Source of the DNA: Clitopilus passeckerianus
Lineage: Eukaryota > Basidiomycota > Agaricomycetes > Agaricales > Entolomataceae
Assembly: GCA_944990035.1 (NCBI GenBank)
Contig: CALYLX010000159.1
Span: 620,001-684,000 of the forward strand
DNA length: 64,000 nucleotides
Direction of reading: 5' to 3'
Part shown: in pieces, positions 33,428 through 45,335 of the stretch
Layout of the letters: each line of letters begins with the position of its first letter
Position numbering within the stretch: position 1 is the first letter of the stretch
Position numbers and translations under genes: made by a program
Notes under the pieces: model-generated
What the model was told of the DNA's origin: nothing
Database searches by the model: none
Seen by the model: the letters and a program-made list of their open reading frames with translations, nothing else

Positions 33428-34834
33428 ATGGCGACTGAAAGCCCTGGGCAAGAAGGGACAGAGGTCACCGAGAACTTGCAGCGCTTCCAGCTCAGTGCAG
33501 CTCGATCAAACTCGATACTCTTGTCCTCTGAAGAGTTCATCGTTGTTACGTCCTTGATCAGAAACGAAGAGAAGGAGATTGAGAGGATTGATGAAGATAT
33601 GCAGAGGTTGAGGGAGAAAAGAGCCGAACATGTCTCCAACGTCTCTCGACTTCGAGCTTGCGTTGCGCCCCATAAACGACTCCCGCCTGAGGTGCTCGTT
33701 TGCATCTTCTCTCACCTCATTTCCCCGCGCAGAGAAGGTGGAGATGTCTCGACTGTACTTCATCTAGGCCACATTCCAGAGTATAACGGATGGGTACTGC
33801 GGCAGGTTTGCTCATCGTGGAGACTTGTTGCTCTCAATTACGGTGGACTGTGGAACCACGTTACCGTCACTCCGCCTTTCGGATACGCCTACGACGAGAA
33901 TGACGACTGGGGATGGCAGGCGTGGAAGAAGTTGTGGAGGAAGGCGGAAGTGTTGTTCCCTCTGACCGGTGCCCTTTCGATGCATATCGATACCCACATG
34001 GCCCCGGAGGACGCAAAGGTCCTTTTGGCGGATAACGCAATCCAGAGGCTGGTCAAACCTTTCACCAGACGACTGGAAGTGTTGAGGTTGACCTGTCCGT
34101 TGGACGGGGCCATCGCATTGTTCTCCCCCTCTTCGAGGAGGACTTATCCGTTGTTGCAGAGCTTGGAGCTTATGATGAGGGGAAGTGGTGTTGGCGAGGT
34201 GGATACTGGGGAGTTGGCAGCGTATACTGGGACGACATTCTTCGACCGGGCACCGAGCTTGCGGAACGTCGTCCTGGATTCCGGGGATCTCTCCGTATTT
34301 CTGGCTTACTTTTCCAGAAAGGTACCGTGGAGCCAGCTGAGGACGTTGGAAATGGGAGCAATGCGGTTGAGCCGTGGACAAGTCGTGCCGATCCTACAGC
34401 AATGTACCAACCTGCGACACCTACACCTCACTCTGGGCGACCAGAATGTATATCGAAGCCGAGAACTGGTTGAATTACCCCAACTCGAGTCCCTCGATCT
34501 CAACATCGCAGTTGAGAGTATCATTGACCTCCTCCTCGTCCCCTCGCTCAAGAAGCTAGCTATTTTCAGGGATTACATGCCGCTCCCCGTCGACGAGCTC
34601 GCGGCAATGATCGAGCGATCCGCTTGCTCAATCGAGGTTTTCCTCGACGATACATCGGACCATTCGTTGAATCGCTTCAGGTCGTCCTTAACCCTGCGTA
34701 AACTCTTCAATGCCCTCCCGGATCTCAAGGAGCTTCGGACCCCGATGAGGTTTAGTGAGCGCCAGATGGAGAGGATTAGTTCGGGAAAACACCTTCCAAC
34801 ACTGAAGGTACTTGGGAAACCACTCTGGGTTTGA
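33428..34834 (+). CDS. F-box/leucine-rich protein, single exon
   Basis: Uninterrupted frame of 468 residues from ATG 33428. A coiled-coil lead (LIRNEEKEIERIDEDMQRL) precedes the F-box LPPEVLVCIFSHL and VCSSWRLVALN, followed by a leucine-rich repeat-like domain (for example LPQLESLDLNIAVESI). This is the standard agaricomycete F-box layout, presumably an SCF substrate receptor. Unlike its relatives in the window it has no intron. No damage seen. Confidence 0.82.
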   Translation: MATESPGQEGTEVTENLQRFQLSAARSNSILLSSEEFIVVTSLIRNEEKEIERIDEDMQRLREKRAEHVSNVSRLRACVAPHKRLPPEVLVCIFSHLISPRREGGDVSTVLHLGHIPEYNGWVLRQVCSSWRLVALNYGGLWNHVTVTPPFGYAYDENDDWGWQAWKKLWRKAEVLFPLTGALSMHIDTHMAPEDAKVLLADNAIQRLVKPFTRRLEVLRLTCPLDGAIALFSPSSRRTYPLLQSLELMMRGSGVGEVDTGELAAYTGTTFFDRAPSLRNVVLDSGDLSVFLAYFSRKVPWSQLRTLEMGAMRLSRGQVVPILQQCTNLRHLHLTLGDQNVYRSRELVELPQLESLDLNIAVESIIDLLLVPSLKKLAIFRDYMPLPVDELAAMIERSACSIEVFLDDTSDHSLNRFRSSLTLRKLFNALPDLKELRTPMRFSERQMERISSGKHLPTLKVLGKPLWV

Positions 34835-35315
34835 GAGTGGGGGCTGTCAATACAGGTCTACTCAGAAAACATTCGAGTTCTTTGGCCTCAATCTTGCGTT
34901 TACATAGGTTTTATTGGGCTTCTCATTGTTTTCTGTCTGGGTTCTTTGTGGAAGATTCGAAGATTATTCCTTGTGGACCTCGCCCCCTGGGTCTAACATT
35001 TGCATTCCTCTGCTTTGGTCTTTGGGTTATGATGGGATACATGGTGCCTCTCATACTCAATATGTTTGTAATACCACATGATCACATGCTCAGCTGGCTG
35101 CACGTATGGGACGAAATACATACACGAGCCTGGTTGCCTTTGATATTCTCGGGCTGTACTTCATGCGGTAGAATTTTCGTTGACGTTCATATGCCAAATC
35201 GAGACATGGATTGAGACACAGACACACAAAGATTGATTGACCAGACAATATATATCTAGCTGCATAACAATTGGGGATGATTCTATTCCAGCCAAGACTC
35301 CGATTCGTGGCACAT
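34835..35315. other. Intergenic region left of the inverted duplication
   Basis: 481 bases between the F-box stop and the left duplication arm; no supported feature. Confidence 0.4.
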
Positions 35316-36167
35316 TTAGATGCCGAGGAAAAGGCAGACATTGACAAGGGCGCATGCGTGGAGGTCAGCAACGAGCCCGATGACCAAGTTGATGGCAAGA
35401 ACGAGGAGGGCACCCAGGCCAAGGATGAGCGAAGCACAGAGCTGCAAGTAGGCAGTGAGGGAAACACTGGGAAAAGAAAAAGCAGAGAGTCAGTCTCATA
35501 TTCTAGCTTCACAACGAAGGCATGCGTACTCGACTTGAGCGCAGGCATCGAGGACGAGGTGGAGATCAACGCTGGCGCAGGCGCTGATGCACAGCTTGAG
35601 GCAGGCAGTGATGGTCTGGGAGAGACAGTTCAATTCAGCTTCCATCTGAGACCACTGGGGCTTGATTTGGTACTTACAACAATGAGAGTGACGCAGAGAT
35701 TGACAAATACGGTGACGGTGACGGTGAGGATCAACGTGATGCTGAGGCTAGCAATGGCCTGGATCTGAGAAACGCAGAGGTCGATAGCAGCCTTGATCTG
35801 GAGAACGATGTCGACGAGGATGTTCACGTCGACCTTGACGGATCCGTTGACAGTGATGTCGATGAGGTGGTTTTTGATGCCGGTGAGAGTGCCTTGGCAG
35901 GCGCTGACGGCCTCGTTAATGGTGGTGGGGTTGCGAGCGACGAGAACTTCGCGCTTCATGGGAACGATCTCCTCTGCAGAGGCCATTAGTTCGATCTCAC
36001 TTCATCACACAAACTAAATTGTACCCACCCATGATGGGAGCAACGGCGCGGGCAGCGACGGCATTGCTGCGAGCAACAAGACCAGCTTCGCCAGAGGCGG
36101 GAGAGGGCACGGCAAAGGCAGAGAGGGCGGCGACGCCGAGGACGAAGAGGGACTTGAGAGAAGGCAT
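35316..36167 (-). CDS. Secreted hydrophobic cysteine-containing protein, copy A
   Basis: Mirror copy of the gene at 39629-40480; exons 36167-36029, 35973-35678, 35615-35530 and 35466-35316, 223 residues. Signal peptide MPSLKSLFVLGVAALSAFA, then a short hydrophilic N-terminal part with V-A-R motifs, then a strongly hydrophobic C-terminal two-thirds with ten cysteines (for example ACLKLCISACASVD and LHACALVNVC). The cysteine order is not that of class I or II hydrophobins. A hydrophilic-then-hydrophobic secreted layout resembles SC15-like proteins of mushroom aerial hyphae, a tentative comparison only. It is transcribed divergently from copy B across a 2.9-kb spacer. The two copies encode the same protein as far as I can compare. 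Confidence 0.72.
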
Positions 36168-36241
36168 TGTTAACAGATGAAGGCGAGTGAACTCAGATGC
36201 GACTGCTTGTCGATGGGTATTCAAGCCAGAAGTTGACCATC

Positions 36242-36248
36242 TTTTATA
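36242..36248 (-). promoter_or_regulatory. TATA box of copy A
   Basis: TATAAAA on the minus strand, 75 to 81 bases upstream of the copy A start codon; mirror of the copy B box. Confidence 0.5.
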
Positions 36249-36447
36249 GGTTTTTGTGCAACCGTCTCTCGTACTTGACCTTGGGACAATTTCGCCAGCA
36301 ATGATCGACGCGATGGAATGACCTCATTCCCAGAAAGCACGGACAGATGATTGAGTTACAGCCGAAAATGAATATGACTGCCAATGAATTGAAACTGACA
36401 GCCTGGGATTCCGGAAAGCAGGCAGGTCGAATGAAGTAGAACGCGGA

Positions 36448-39348
36448 GAGTCAGGTATACCCGTTTACCGACAGCCCTGCGCTGGCAGGCTCAAGCGACG
36501 TTGGCTAGGAGGACATTCAGCCAATCTCAGACGGTAGCTTGCGTTCCTCTTGTCAAATCCCTCCCAGGAATACCCCGCTGACAGCCTGAGAGCAGGATCG
36601 AGATATGTTCGCCGGTAAAAAGACGGATCTGTGAGATTTGTGGAGCAAATTGACAGAACAACGTCGTTAAGGGAGACCTGCATTCGCCTAAACGGAGGTT
36701 TTCATTCTGTAGCAAACCATCGTGGTGGTCAATACCCTGTCCACACGGTAGGAAGTGACAGTGCTATTCTAAGCAAGAGGAATGAAGCAGCCACCAATTT
36801 CAATCTTGGTTCTTGATGGGAACATTCCAATGTTTGCTTGCTTCTTGTGGGCAACGTGGACCCAGTATACTTGATGACAAGCGGCTACGCTGTACAGTAC
36901 GCCACAATTCCGGCGGGACAGTTAACTGTGTACCATGCGTTCTTCTGTGCTTCCCGAACGGGTGCCCACCCCTGACAACCCACCTCGCCTACTTATTCTG
37001 GAAAGGCATTGCTCTCAGCGCTTACCGCTGTTCGACTTTGATTCTACTTCATCTAGATGACAATGAATGCTTGTGAATCGACCAAGGACTTGTCCCTGGG
37101 TAGAAATGATTCTTCAGAAATGGTTAGTTCATTCCATGAATTCTGAGTGCCAGGTTGCAGAGTATGCAGAGTTGAAACTAACTCAAACATCAGCGACTTG
37201 TCGGATACGTTCGAGGAAACCCAAGGTGGAATGCGATTATCTCTAGAGAAGATTCAGTAAGAGACATCGGAAGTTAAACCCGTGGGAAGCATCGTCGGCT
37301 AACAAAATAGAGTCGGTTGTGGGCTGCACTGCATCGGAGTGGTTGGAGCGTTGGTGATGAACTTGAAGACGTCGATCCCTCGGCATGTACACTAGCAACC
37401 TTTGTTGATCATTAAGTCAAGCATCTTCCCTCAAAGAAGGCCATGGATTCAACAGGCTTTTGCTGGTATTTGCTGTTGAGTCCAGAGAGACACGACATCA
37501 TAGTTGTCGTCATGCCCAGAAGATAAATGACCCCCGTACCTCTTCTCACGTCCTGTCGGGGACTGACTGTATTCTTGGAAGAGACCATACATTGCTAAGA
37601 TACTTCCGATCATCATTTGGCATCAATTTCAAAATGAGTCCCCACTTCTATTGGCTGAGAGCAAAATTGAATTGATGGCCGCCTCAATCCCGTTTCTGAC
37701 CTTAATTCCCGCATGGCTGAGGCCGGGGTACAGCGATTCCCGATCGATATCGTATGTTTTCTCTGTTCTCTGTTCTTGGAAGAACATAGCAGCTTCCGCA
37801 AGAAGACGTCTAAATTCTTCTCTTGGTGTTTCTATTTATTTCGTTGCCGGAACTTCGTCATTATCGGAAATTTGACCTTTTCTGGGAAAACGGAGGTGCC
37901 GTTCCGTTGCCCTTAAACGTCCTTAAACTGAGTCAATGTTCTGATGCTGGCCGGTGTTCCGCTAGCGTAAATATCGTCGATCTATGTTCAGATCCTCAAA
38001 TCCTTTACGGCGCAATGAGATGTAGGTCGAAAAGCTCAGGTGAGGCGTTAATGCTCAGTCGTTCGAGTTTACTGACAAGGTGGGCTGACGTTGAGTGCGG
38101 AAGCAAATTGAATTGATCGATCTGGGCTGACTCTGCCAAAGGTCTGCCGCAGTTCAGCAATACGGATTTTGCACACCAGCCACCCAGTCATTCGCCTTTG
38201 ATTTTCAGCCACAAACAATCAAATTCATTGGTGACGGAATAACGACCTAACCGGCAACCGCTCATTCGTGTTCAATCCTCAATCATCCATGTACGGCTTC
38301 GAACCGTGTAAGAATGTATCGCACTGAGACGTTGGCGCTTCGTTCTTCCATCGAGCTGGCCCGGGACTGCAAAATTAATGTCAACAGTGCAAAAGCAACT
38401 CGACCCCTGAGAAATTGAACTTTGGCATTATTCCTTTTCATTGTCGCTTAGCTTAGAATAAATGTATGTCGTTATATATAGGGACGGGATGTTTGTGTTT
38501 GATAGACAGCGTGGGCCAAGCAATAATGAAATGATTTGGAATCGCCAACCTACCGGACAATCTGGTACTTGTTCCAAGATTTGTTCCTCAGAAAGATGGA
38601 AGGTACCAGCGTTCAAAAAGCATCAATCAGGGTCACTTCAAGTATCACAAGTTTAGTTCTTGATCAGATAACGTCAAACTGAATCATACTGGATAAAGCG
38701 GGCATTCATGTGGTTCGAAGTTTCAAAGATCGGAGAAATTTGAGTCCCGTCTCGGAAGGGCGAGTTAGGCAAACCAAACCATTGCGCGCGTCCTTCAAGA
38801 ATCCACAGTCAATATCTCCTCAAATAGATTTGCTACAGCGTAATACAAGTCATCAGACGTTTTCACGAACTGGGATCGTTCAGATGTCGATGTGAGTACC
38901 ACTGGCACCTGGTGTACCGGGAACCGTCATGTTGCAGGGTGGGATGATAAAAAATTTCGTGGCGTGACACTAGTGCACTCCAAAGGGTTGAGATACCAGA
39001 GAAATTTCGACCAAGAAATTGGGGAAGGAACAGTCAGGAGTAAGGCCTTAGAGAAGATTGAACGTTCGAACCAAGCTTGCACATGGTAAATCTACGGAAT
39101 TGCCGATCATCGAAATCAAAGCTGAGTTCAAAAGGAATGTGATGGCCGCCCAACGTCCGCCGCGGCTGCCTGGCTCGACACCTCCACCATCGCTTCACCT
39201 TCGCTTCAAGAACATCCCTAGCCATGGCCAGGAGGAACGGAGTACAATGAATACTCTGCAGGGAACACTTAAGGCTCCGAGAATAATTCTTGTTCTCACC
39301 ATGACGTCAACTGTCATTTGGTCCCTCAACTTCCAGGAACTCTGGCTT
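36448..39348. other. Unique spacer between inverted arms
   Basis: 2.9 kb between the two divergent copies. Only scattered short frames are present (longest about 164 codons at 39058-39552, running into the right arm). None has recognisable domains or splice support. I see no transposon termini. Confidence 0.45.
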
Positions 39349-39547
39349 TCCGCGTTCTACTTCATTCGACCTGCCTGCTTTCCGGAATCCCAGGCTGTCA
39401 GTTTCAATTCATTGGCAGTCATATTCATTTTCGGCTGTAACTCAATCATCTGTCCGTGCTTTCTGGGAATGAGGTCATTCCATCGCGTCGATCATTGCTG
39501 GCGAAATTGTCCCAAGGTCAAGTACGAGAGACGGTTGCACAAAAACC

Positions 39548-39554
39548 TATAAAA
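39548..39554 (+). promoter_or_regulatory. TATA box of copy B
   Basis: TATAAAA, 75 to 81 bases upstream of the ATG at 39629, inside the duplicated arm. Confidence 0.5.
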
Positions 39555-39628
39555 GATGGTCAACTTCTGGCTTGAATACCCATCGACAAGCAGTCGCATC
39601 TGAGTTCACTCGCCTTCATCTGTTAACA

Positions 39629-40480
39629 ATGCCTTCTCTCAAGTCCCTCTTCGTCCTCGGCGTCGCCGCCCTCTCTGCCTTTGCCGTGCCCTCTCCCGCC
39701 TCTGGCGAAGCTGGTCTTGTTGCTCGCAGCAATGCCGTCGCTGCCCGCGCCGTTGCTCCCATCATGGGTGGGTACAATTTAGTTTGTGTGATGAAGTGAG
39801 ATCGAACTAATGGCCTCTGCAGAGGAGATCGTTCCCATGAAGCGCGAAGTTCTCGTCGCTCGCAACCCCACCACCATTAACGAGGCCGTCAGCGCCTGCC
39901 AAGGCACTCTCACCGGCATCAAAAACCACCTCATCGACATCACTGTCAACGGATCCGTCAAGGTCGACGTGAACATCCTCGTCGACATCGTTCTCCAGAT
40001 CAAGGCTGCTATCGACCTCTGCGTTTCTCAGATCCAGGCCATTGCTAGCCTCAGCATCACGTTGATCCTCACCGTCACCGTCACCGTATTTGTCAATCTC
40101 TGCGTCACTCTCATTGTTGTAAGTACCAAATCAAGCCCCAGTGGTCTCAGATGGAAGCTGAATTGAACTGTCTCTCCCAGACCATCACTGCCTGCCTCAA
40201 GCTGTGCATCAGCGCCTGCGCCAGCGTTGATCTCCACCTCGTCCTCGATGCCTGCGCTCAAGTCGAGTACGCATGCCTTCGTTGTGAAGCTAGAATATGA
40301 GACTGACTCTCTGCTTTTTCTTTTCCCAGTGTTTCCCTCACTGCCTACTTGCAGCTCTGTGCTTCGCTCATCCTTGGCCTGGGTGCCCTCCTCGTTCTTG
40401 CCATCAACTTGGTCATCGGGCTCGTTGCTGACCTCCACGCATGCGCCCTTGTCAATGTCTGCCTTTTCCTAGGCATCTAA
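39629..40480 (+). CDS. Secreted hydrophobic cysteine-containing protein, copy B
   Basis: Exons 39629-39767, 39823-40118, 40181-40266 and 40330-40480 join to 223 residues with consistent phases (1, 0, 2). After the signal peptide the protein has a hydrophilic region (EEIVPMKREVLVARNPTT), then long hydrophobic stretches such as SLSITLILTVTVTVFVNLCV, and ten cysteines concentrated in the C-terminal half. The Leu/Ile/Val-rich nature suggests a surface-active, wall-coating or membrane-interacting secreted protein. No named domain is recognised and classical hydrophobin spacing is absent. Promoter, coding sequence and introns are shared with copy A, so regulation is probably the same; the 3' UTRs differ. 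Confidence 0.72.
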
Positions 40481-40702
40481 GCATCGAAAGCCTTTTCCCC
40501 ATCCAAGTGAATCACGAGGAACCTCAGTAGATTATTAGTACTGTTTCCAAAATGTGATTCTAGGTAGTTCCAGTCCAAATGTTAGAGAATGCAAACGGTT
40601 CCGGATTGTTTCGCACCGCCTGGTACTCCGATTGCGTTCGCCAAAACCAATCATGCATTGTTGTCGTCCTACAGTTAACACCTTAGGTATGCAAACGATC
40701 AC

Positions 40703-42397
40703 CTATGTAAATACAAACCCTCTATGGAGAACGGAAAGAAGGACAAGATAGCGCAAGTTCGTTGCCTTATCTATAGCCTCGCACTTGTAAGCGACGTCCT
40801 GAATCAGCGAGGAGGGACTACTGAAATCTGACGTCAAATGGATCCCAGCATCACATGTAAGGCTGGACTCACGATGCTCGATCTTCAGACAGCCGCCTGA
40901 GCTTTCGTACATATCTGTTAATTCTGGGGGGATTGGAGGAAGCAAGGCGTCGGGGCGAAAGTCATGTCGGTAATAGAAGACCACAGTGCGCAGTTCGGTG
41001 ATGCCATTATCCGTGATGCCTTTCCTAATGGCGGCTGCCTCAAGCACGGCTTCTACCGACTCGGTGGTAGGAAGAATAGTTCCTTTGAGATCTTTCAAAC
41101 GAGGGAGCAATTCACCCGAGGCAATCTTACGAAGAATGCCAGGAGACATGGGTGTATTACTCAACGAGAGGTCTTCAACGGTTGGTAGTGACCGGAATAA
41201 GTAATCGAGGTCCGGTTCTGGGAATGCGGAGACGAAAAGGTTGAACTTCCTCAGATCGCACCCCGACCTTTCAAACAGGCTGCGGAGGTCTTCAGCCCGA
41301 ATCGCTCTTCTGGCACCGGCTCGGGTCCGGATGCTCAACTCTTCCAGGCAAGGCAACGTCAAAGATGAAAGCAATCCGATGAACAGATTAGGACTACTCC
41401 AGTCCCCATTCAGGAGGATTAACTGAAGCGATGTCAGTTTCTCCAGGTGTATCCCGCCACTGATCAGATTTATTGGAGGGTTGGGGATCAGGAATGAGTC
41501 ACTCAATTTGGCGGTAAAGTTCTGGAGACGAGGGCACTTGGAGAGGAGGGCCTGTGCCATTAACGGAGACAAGGGAAGGTCGCCGAATATGTGACTTATA
41601 TTCAGGTGCTCCAAGGTTTTCCAGGGCGTATCCGATTCGAGGTCTGTGGTCAAATGTCAGAACATTGTGCACTGCCCGTATGAAACAAGATGAACTCAAC
41701 ATGAAGGCTTGAATAGATCAATCAGACCAAGAGGTGTTACTGGACAGTGAAAATCCATGGAGAGGAATTTGAGGCCAGGAATAGACGATAGAAGGGAGAG
41801 CATAACATTGACTAGTCCTGAATCTGCATTCATATGCTCCACGTCCAAGCTCTCCAGCCGGGGTCCCACCAGGCGCCTCAGGAAATCCTGTGTTAGTTCG
41901 GATCCGAGGGTAGAGAACTCGATTATGAGATCCCGAGTGCCACGGATTATGACCTCTTGCGCAAAAGTTGTTAACTCGTCCAGAGTCTTCTGCGCCTCGG
42001 GGGACTCGTATTTGAAGTTGCTGTAATGAACGATCGCTGTTTCGTAGAGAGCGCCCGTCTGCAAGGCGATCCGTCTCCAGGAAGAGCAGACGTGTTCTGG
42101 ATAGCAGCCTAAGAGGGCTCGAATGTCTGGTGGCACTGGTATGTGATATATGTGATCTTCATGCACGATCGCGAAGATGAGGGAGAGGATTTCAGGTGGT
42201 AGCGTCTTATGTGAGGCCAGTGCTGATTCGAGTCGAGATATCCGTAATTTGAGGTTATCATTCTGAGATTCGTTGGACAGCTGTACACATTGGGTGTAGA
42301 TACCCTCCAATTCTTTTCGAGCCTGTGGGTCAAGGACGTAGTCGGATCTCCAAGCCTCGTCCTCAATTGGATGCATTGGAGGGGGATGAAGCACCAT
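40703..42397 (-). CDS. F-box/leucine-rich protein
   Basis: ATG at 42395-42397. Exon 1 (42397-41701) encodes a Pro-rich start, a heptad-like helix (KLRISRLESALASHKT), the F-box LPPEILSLIFAIVHE and the HVCSSWRRIALQ motif. A 57-nt intron with a GTTGAG donor joins it at phase 1 to exon 2 (41643-40703), the leucine-rich part (TPWKTLEHLNISHIFGDL, LPCLEELSIRTRAGAR). The C-terminus contains PPIPPELTDMYESSGGC. It is the intact relative of the relic at 25717-27254. SCF adaptor role inferred; target unknown. It is convergent with copy B, with 222 bp between stops. Confidence 0.8.
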
Positions 42398-42820
42398 AAT
42401 GCTCTAAACTGGAGTGTTCTGGGTAGTATACTTGTGGGAACAGAAGCTGGGAAGCCACCCTGTGAGACTATCTTTGTAGTGGGAGAGCAAATGTAGAAGC
42501 AGTTGCAGTGGAGACAGAGGTCGAAATTCGGAATGTTTTGATGGTAATCACAATTGCCTCTTTAAGGCTGTTCAAACAGAGCCTTGGAACGCCGATTTCA
42601 ATCAGCCAAGGAACCTCAAGAAATCGTAAATATGAGACGTGAGATCCTTCACAATTTCAGCTCTGTTCAATCTGCGAATTGGTGTGGACCACACTCATAT
42701 CAAAACCGGGTTAAATAATACATGAGGTGAAGCTAAACATCATTTTGTGTCTTTTATCAACAGTGGGGCGAATTAACATCTGCTACAATGTCCACGAAGT
42801 TGCCATCATATCCCACTTCC
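42398..42820. other. Intergenic region
   Basis: About 423 bases between the F-box gene start and the RNA-binding protein stop; nothing supported. Confidence 0.4.
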
Positions 42821-45335
42821 TTAAGCCATCTCTCCCTGCAGAGGCGCAACCTGACCACCTTTCGCGGAGGTAGGCGTGAACGTGTGCCATCTATCATTGA
42901 ACCTTACATCTATGTCGTGCAGAAGAGTCAGAAAACTACAGTCATAAAGCTAATAGAAATGGACTTACCGAGAGGGCGACCACCATACATGTATTGCTGG
43001 AATTTAGCTAGACGGAATCAGAAGGTCAGATCAGAAGGGGAAGGAAAGGTTGGACCACATACCGATCGCCGTTTCCGCTTCAGCAACTTGAGCAAACTGT
43101 ACAACACCGCAACCCTTGGAGCGGGTTCCATCGAAGAGAATCTCAGCGAGTTCCACTTGACCAGTAGTCTCAAAGAGCTCAACCAAATCTTCGTTGGCCG
43201 TAGACCACGGCAGCTAGACACACGTCAGTCACCTCGAACGAGCCAACAAAAATTTCAAGCTTACATTTCGAACCATAATCTGTTGGCTAGGCTCAGCATC
43301 GGGGAATCCTTGACCACCGAATGCACCAGCACCACCAAACCCACCTCCGGCGGCGTAATTATCCATTCGCAAACCAGCAGGCCCATTACCTGCGCTAGGA
43401 GCCTGCTGGTCAGGGCCAGAATAGTCGGCATATAATTCTTGATTAGAAAAATCACGGCCACCAGCCTGTGGACCCCCAAATCCGCCACGGAAGCCACCTC
43501 TCAAGCCACCTCCCCGGAAGCCTCCACGGCCACCGAAACCACCACGAGGGCCACCGAAGCCGCCGCGGAACCCACCACGGAAGCCTCCACCGGCACCTTG
43601 AAGGCCAGCGTAGCGATCCTGTGAAATCACGTTAGTAACTGCTATTGTATACGAGTAGCGTGAAGCTGCTACTGACCTCGCGAACTTCAAGGGTACGGCC
43701 ATACCAGTCAAAGCCATGATACATAGCTGTATATATGCGTTAGTAAAAGACGAGCAAACAAGGGCTTTCACAAACAAATGGCATTTCCTGCATCCTTAGC
43801 AGTCTCAAAGACAACAGTGCCAGAGCCTTTGGGACGACCATCAGCTCCGATGTTGATGTCAGCACGAATAATGTTGCCAGCAGTGCGGAACAAATCTTTG
43901 AGGTCTTGCCAGCCAGCTTGGTAGGGCAACTGTGGCAGCATGATGAGCTTAGGCAACCAAAAATGGGGGATAAACTGTACATTTCCAACGTAGAGTTGAT
44001 TGCCTGGATTTGCGTTGGTACCAAAGTAGTTGTGGGAAGGCGGGCGTGGCGGAGGAGCAGCATTTAGTCCTTGACCAGCCATCGCCATACCTATCTTTCC
44101 TGGTACGGGCGTTGCACCAAAGCGGGACTCGTTCTCGCGATCCTGGCAAGATTTGATAAGGATACTGCCCAGTGACATCAAAGACCGTCATACCTCTCGG
44201 ATGAATACAGGGCGTCCGAGAAGCGTTTGTTCTGAGAGCTCGCGGATGGCCCTTTGGGAGTCCTCGGTCGATGAAAACTCCACAATACTACACCCAGAGT
44301 CAGTCAAAGTGATTGAAGAGAAAAATAAATATGAACTCACCCGCATCCTTTCGAAACGCCAGTAGGTGTCACGAGAACTTCGGCGAATAAAACGTCACCA
44401 GCTGCCAACCCAAAGAAAAACTCCCATTAATATCCTCTCCACAACTCAAGCCATTCCAACAATCAAGGAAAACAATTTGAAATCGATCCTCCTGTTCCGC
44501 ATCGTTCAAGAGTGCGCGCGAAAGGACCACGGCCTGCGTTCGGAAAACTCAAAGGCCCCACAAGAAGTAACCTCATCACTGCTCCCGACCGACACCACAC
44601 CTCCCCAAAATTGAACCAAAACCAAAGAAACTAATCTGAGATCCCTCAACCCACCTCCCCTCATGAATTCCATTAAGTCCCTGTATTTGACGTCGTAGCT
44701 GAGGTTGCCGACGTAGACTCGGTTTTCTCTCTTGCTGATTTTGGCGAACTCGACGGCCTCTTCATGGTCGGCGTTCATGGGCCCTCCGAGCGAACGAGCG
44801 AAAGACTCATCACCACGTTTGCGGTCGCGGCTCCTCGAGCGGGAACGTGAATCCGGGCTCCTGGACCTGGTGCGACGGCGAGTTCGACGTGGTGAAGTCG
44901 AGCGGCGCCTAGGGGACCTTGAACGGCTTCTTGTGCGAGAACGCTTTCGGCGCTAAGCAGCAGAGAAAATCAGCCAAACAACGAGCTGGAGAGCAGACTG
45001 CTACTTACGTCGCCGTTCCGCCTGTCGGGTTCCCAATGGTCGCTGCGTCTGGAGCGAGCTAGTGAAAAAAGGAGTCAGACCTGCAGGCCAACAAAAAATC
45101 GGGTTTCATTTGTACCATCACCACCACGCCTGTCCCTCTCATCCCTTTCACGGTCGCGGTCGCGATCCCTCCTATCCCTGTCCCTGTCACGGTCCCTTCT
45201 ATCACGGTCATCGCGGTCTCTGTCCTTCGACCGGTCGTAGTCACGGTCCCTGTCTCTGTCATGGTCACGGTCCCTACCACTCCCTGAAATGGCCTTGTCG
45301 TCCACCTCGTTCTTGATATTCATGTCAACGTCCAT
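42821..45335 (-). CDS. Three-RRM SR-like mRNA-binding protein (Gbp2/Hrb1-like)
   Basis: Nuclear shuttling mRNA-binding protein of the Gbp2/Hrb1 kind, linked in yeast to mRNA export quality control. ATG at 45333-45335 (MDVDMNIKNEVDD). The N-terminus is an Arg-Asp/Arg-Glu repeat tract followed by an RS-rich segment. RRM1: RVYVGNLSYDVKYRDLMEF with K-G-C-G-I-V-E-F. RRM2: QLYVGN, split by an intron from LPYQAGWQDLKDLFR, with KGSGTVVF. A long Gly/Arg/Phe-rich (RGG-type) linker at about 43610-43450. RRM3: IMVRN-LPW with KGCGVVQF. The last exon ends GEMA at TAA 42821-42823. Around ten short introns, several of which split RNP motifs. The gene looks complete. Confidence 0.85.

Larger units (their letters stand above)
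35316..36447. repeat. Left arm of a 1.13-kb inverted duplication
   Basis: Reverse-complement match to 39349-40480 (positions sum to 75796). The arm covers promoter, all four exons and the introns of one gene and stops at its stop codon. I found one mismatch inside the coding end (CTC versus CTA, same amino acid). Beyond both ends the two copies diverge at once. Confidence 0.93.
39349..40480. repeat. Right arm of the 1.13-kb inverted duplication
   Basis: Reverse complement of 35316-36447, including about 280 bp of 5' flank. The match ends at the TAA at 40478-40480; the following 3' sequence is unrelated to the left side. Confidence 0.93.

Noticed and set aside
35271..35768. 165-codon plus-strand frame over secreted-protein copy A
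   Set aside because: It is antisense to a well-structured spliced gene and reappears antisense in the mirrored copy, as expected for a shadow.
39058..39552. 164-codon frame ending in the right duplication arm
   Set aside because: It begins in the unique spacer and runs into the promoter of copy B; no mirrored equivalent on the left and no family features.
45062..45335. His/Pro-rich plus-strand frame
   Set aside because: Complement of the Arg-Asp repeat region of the RNA-binding protein.
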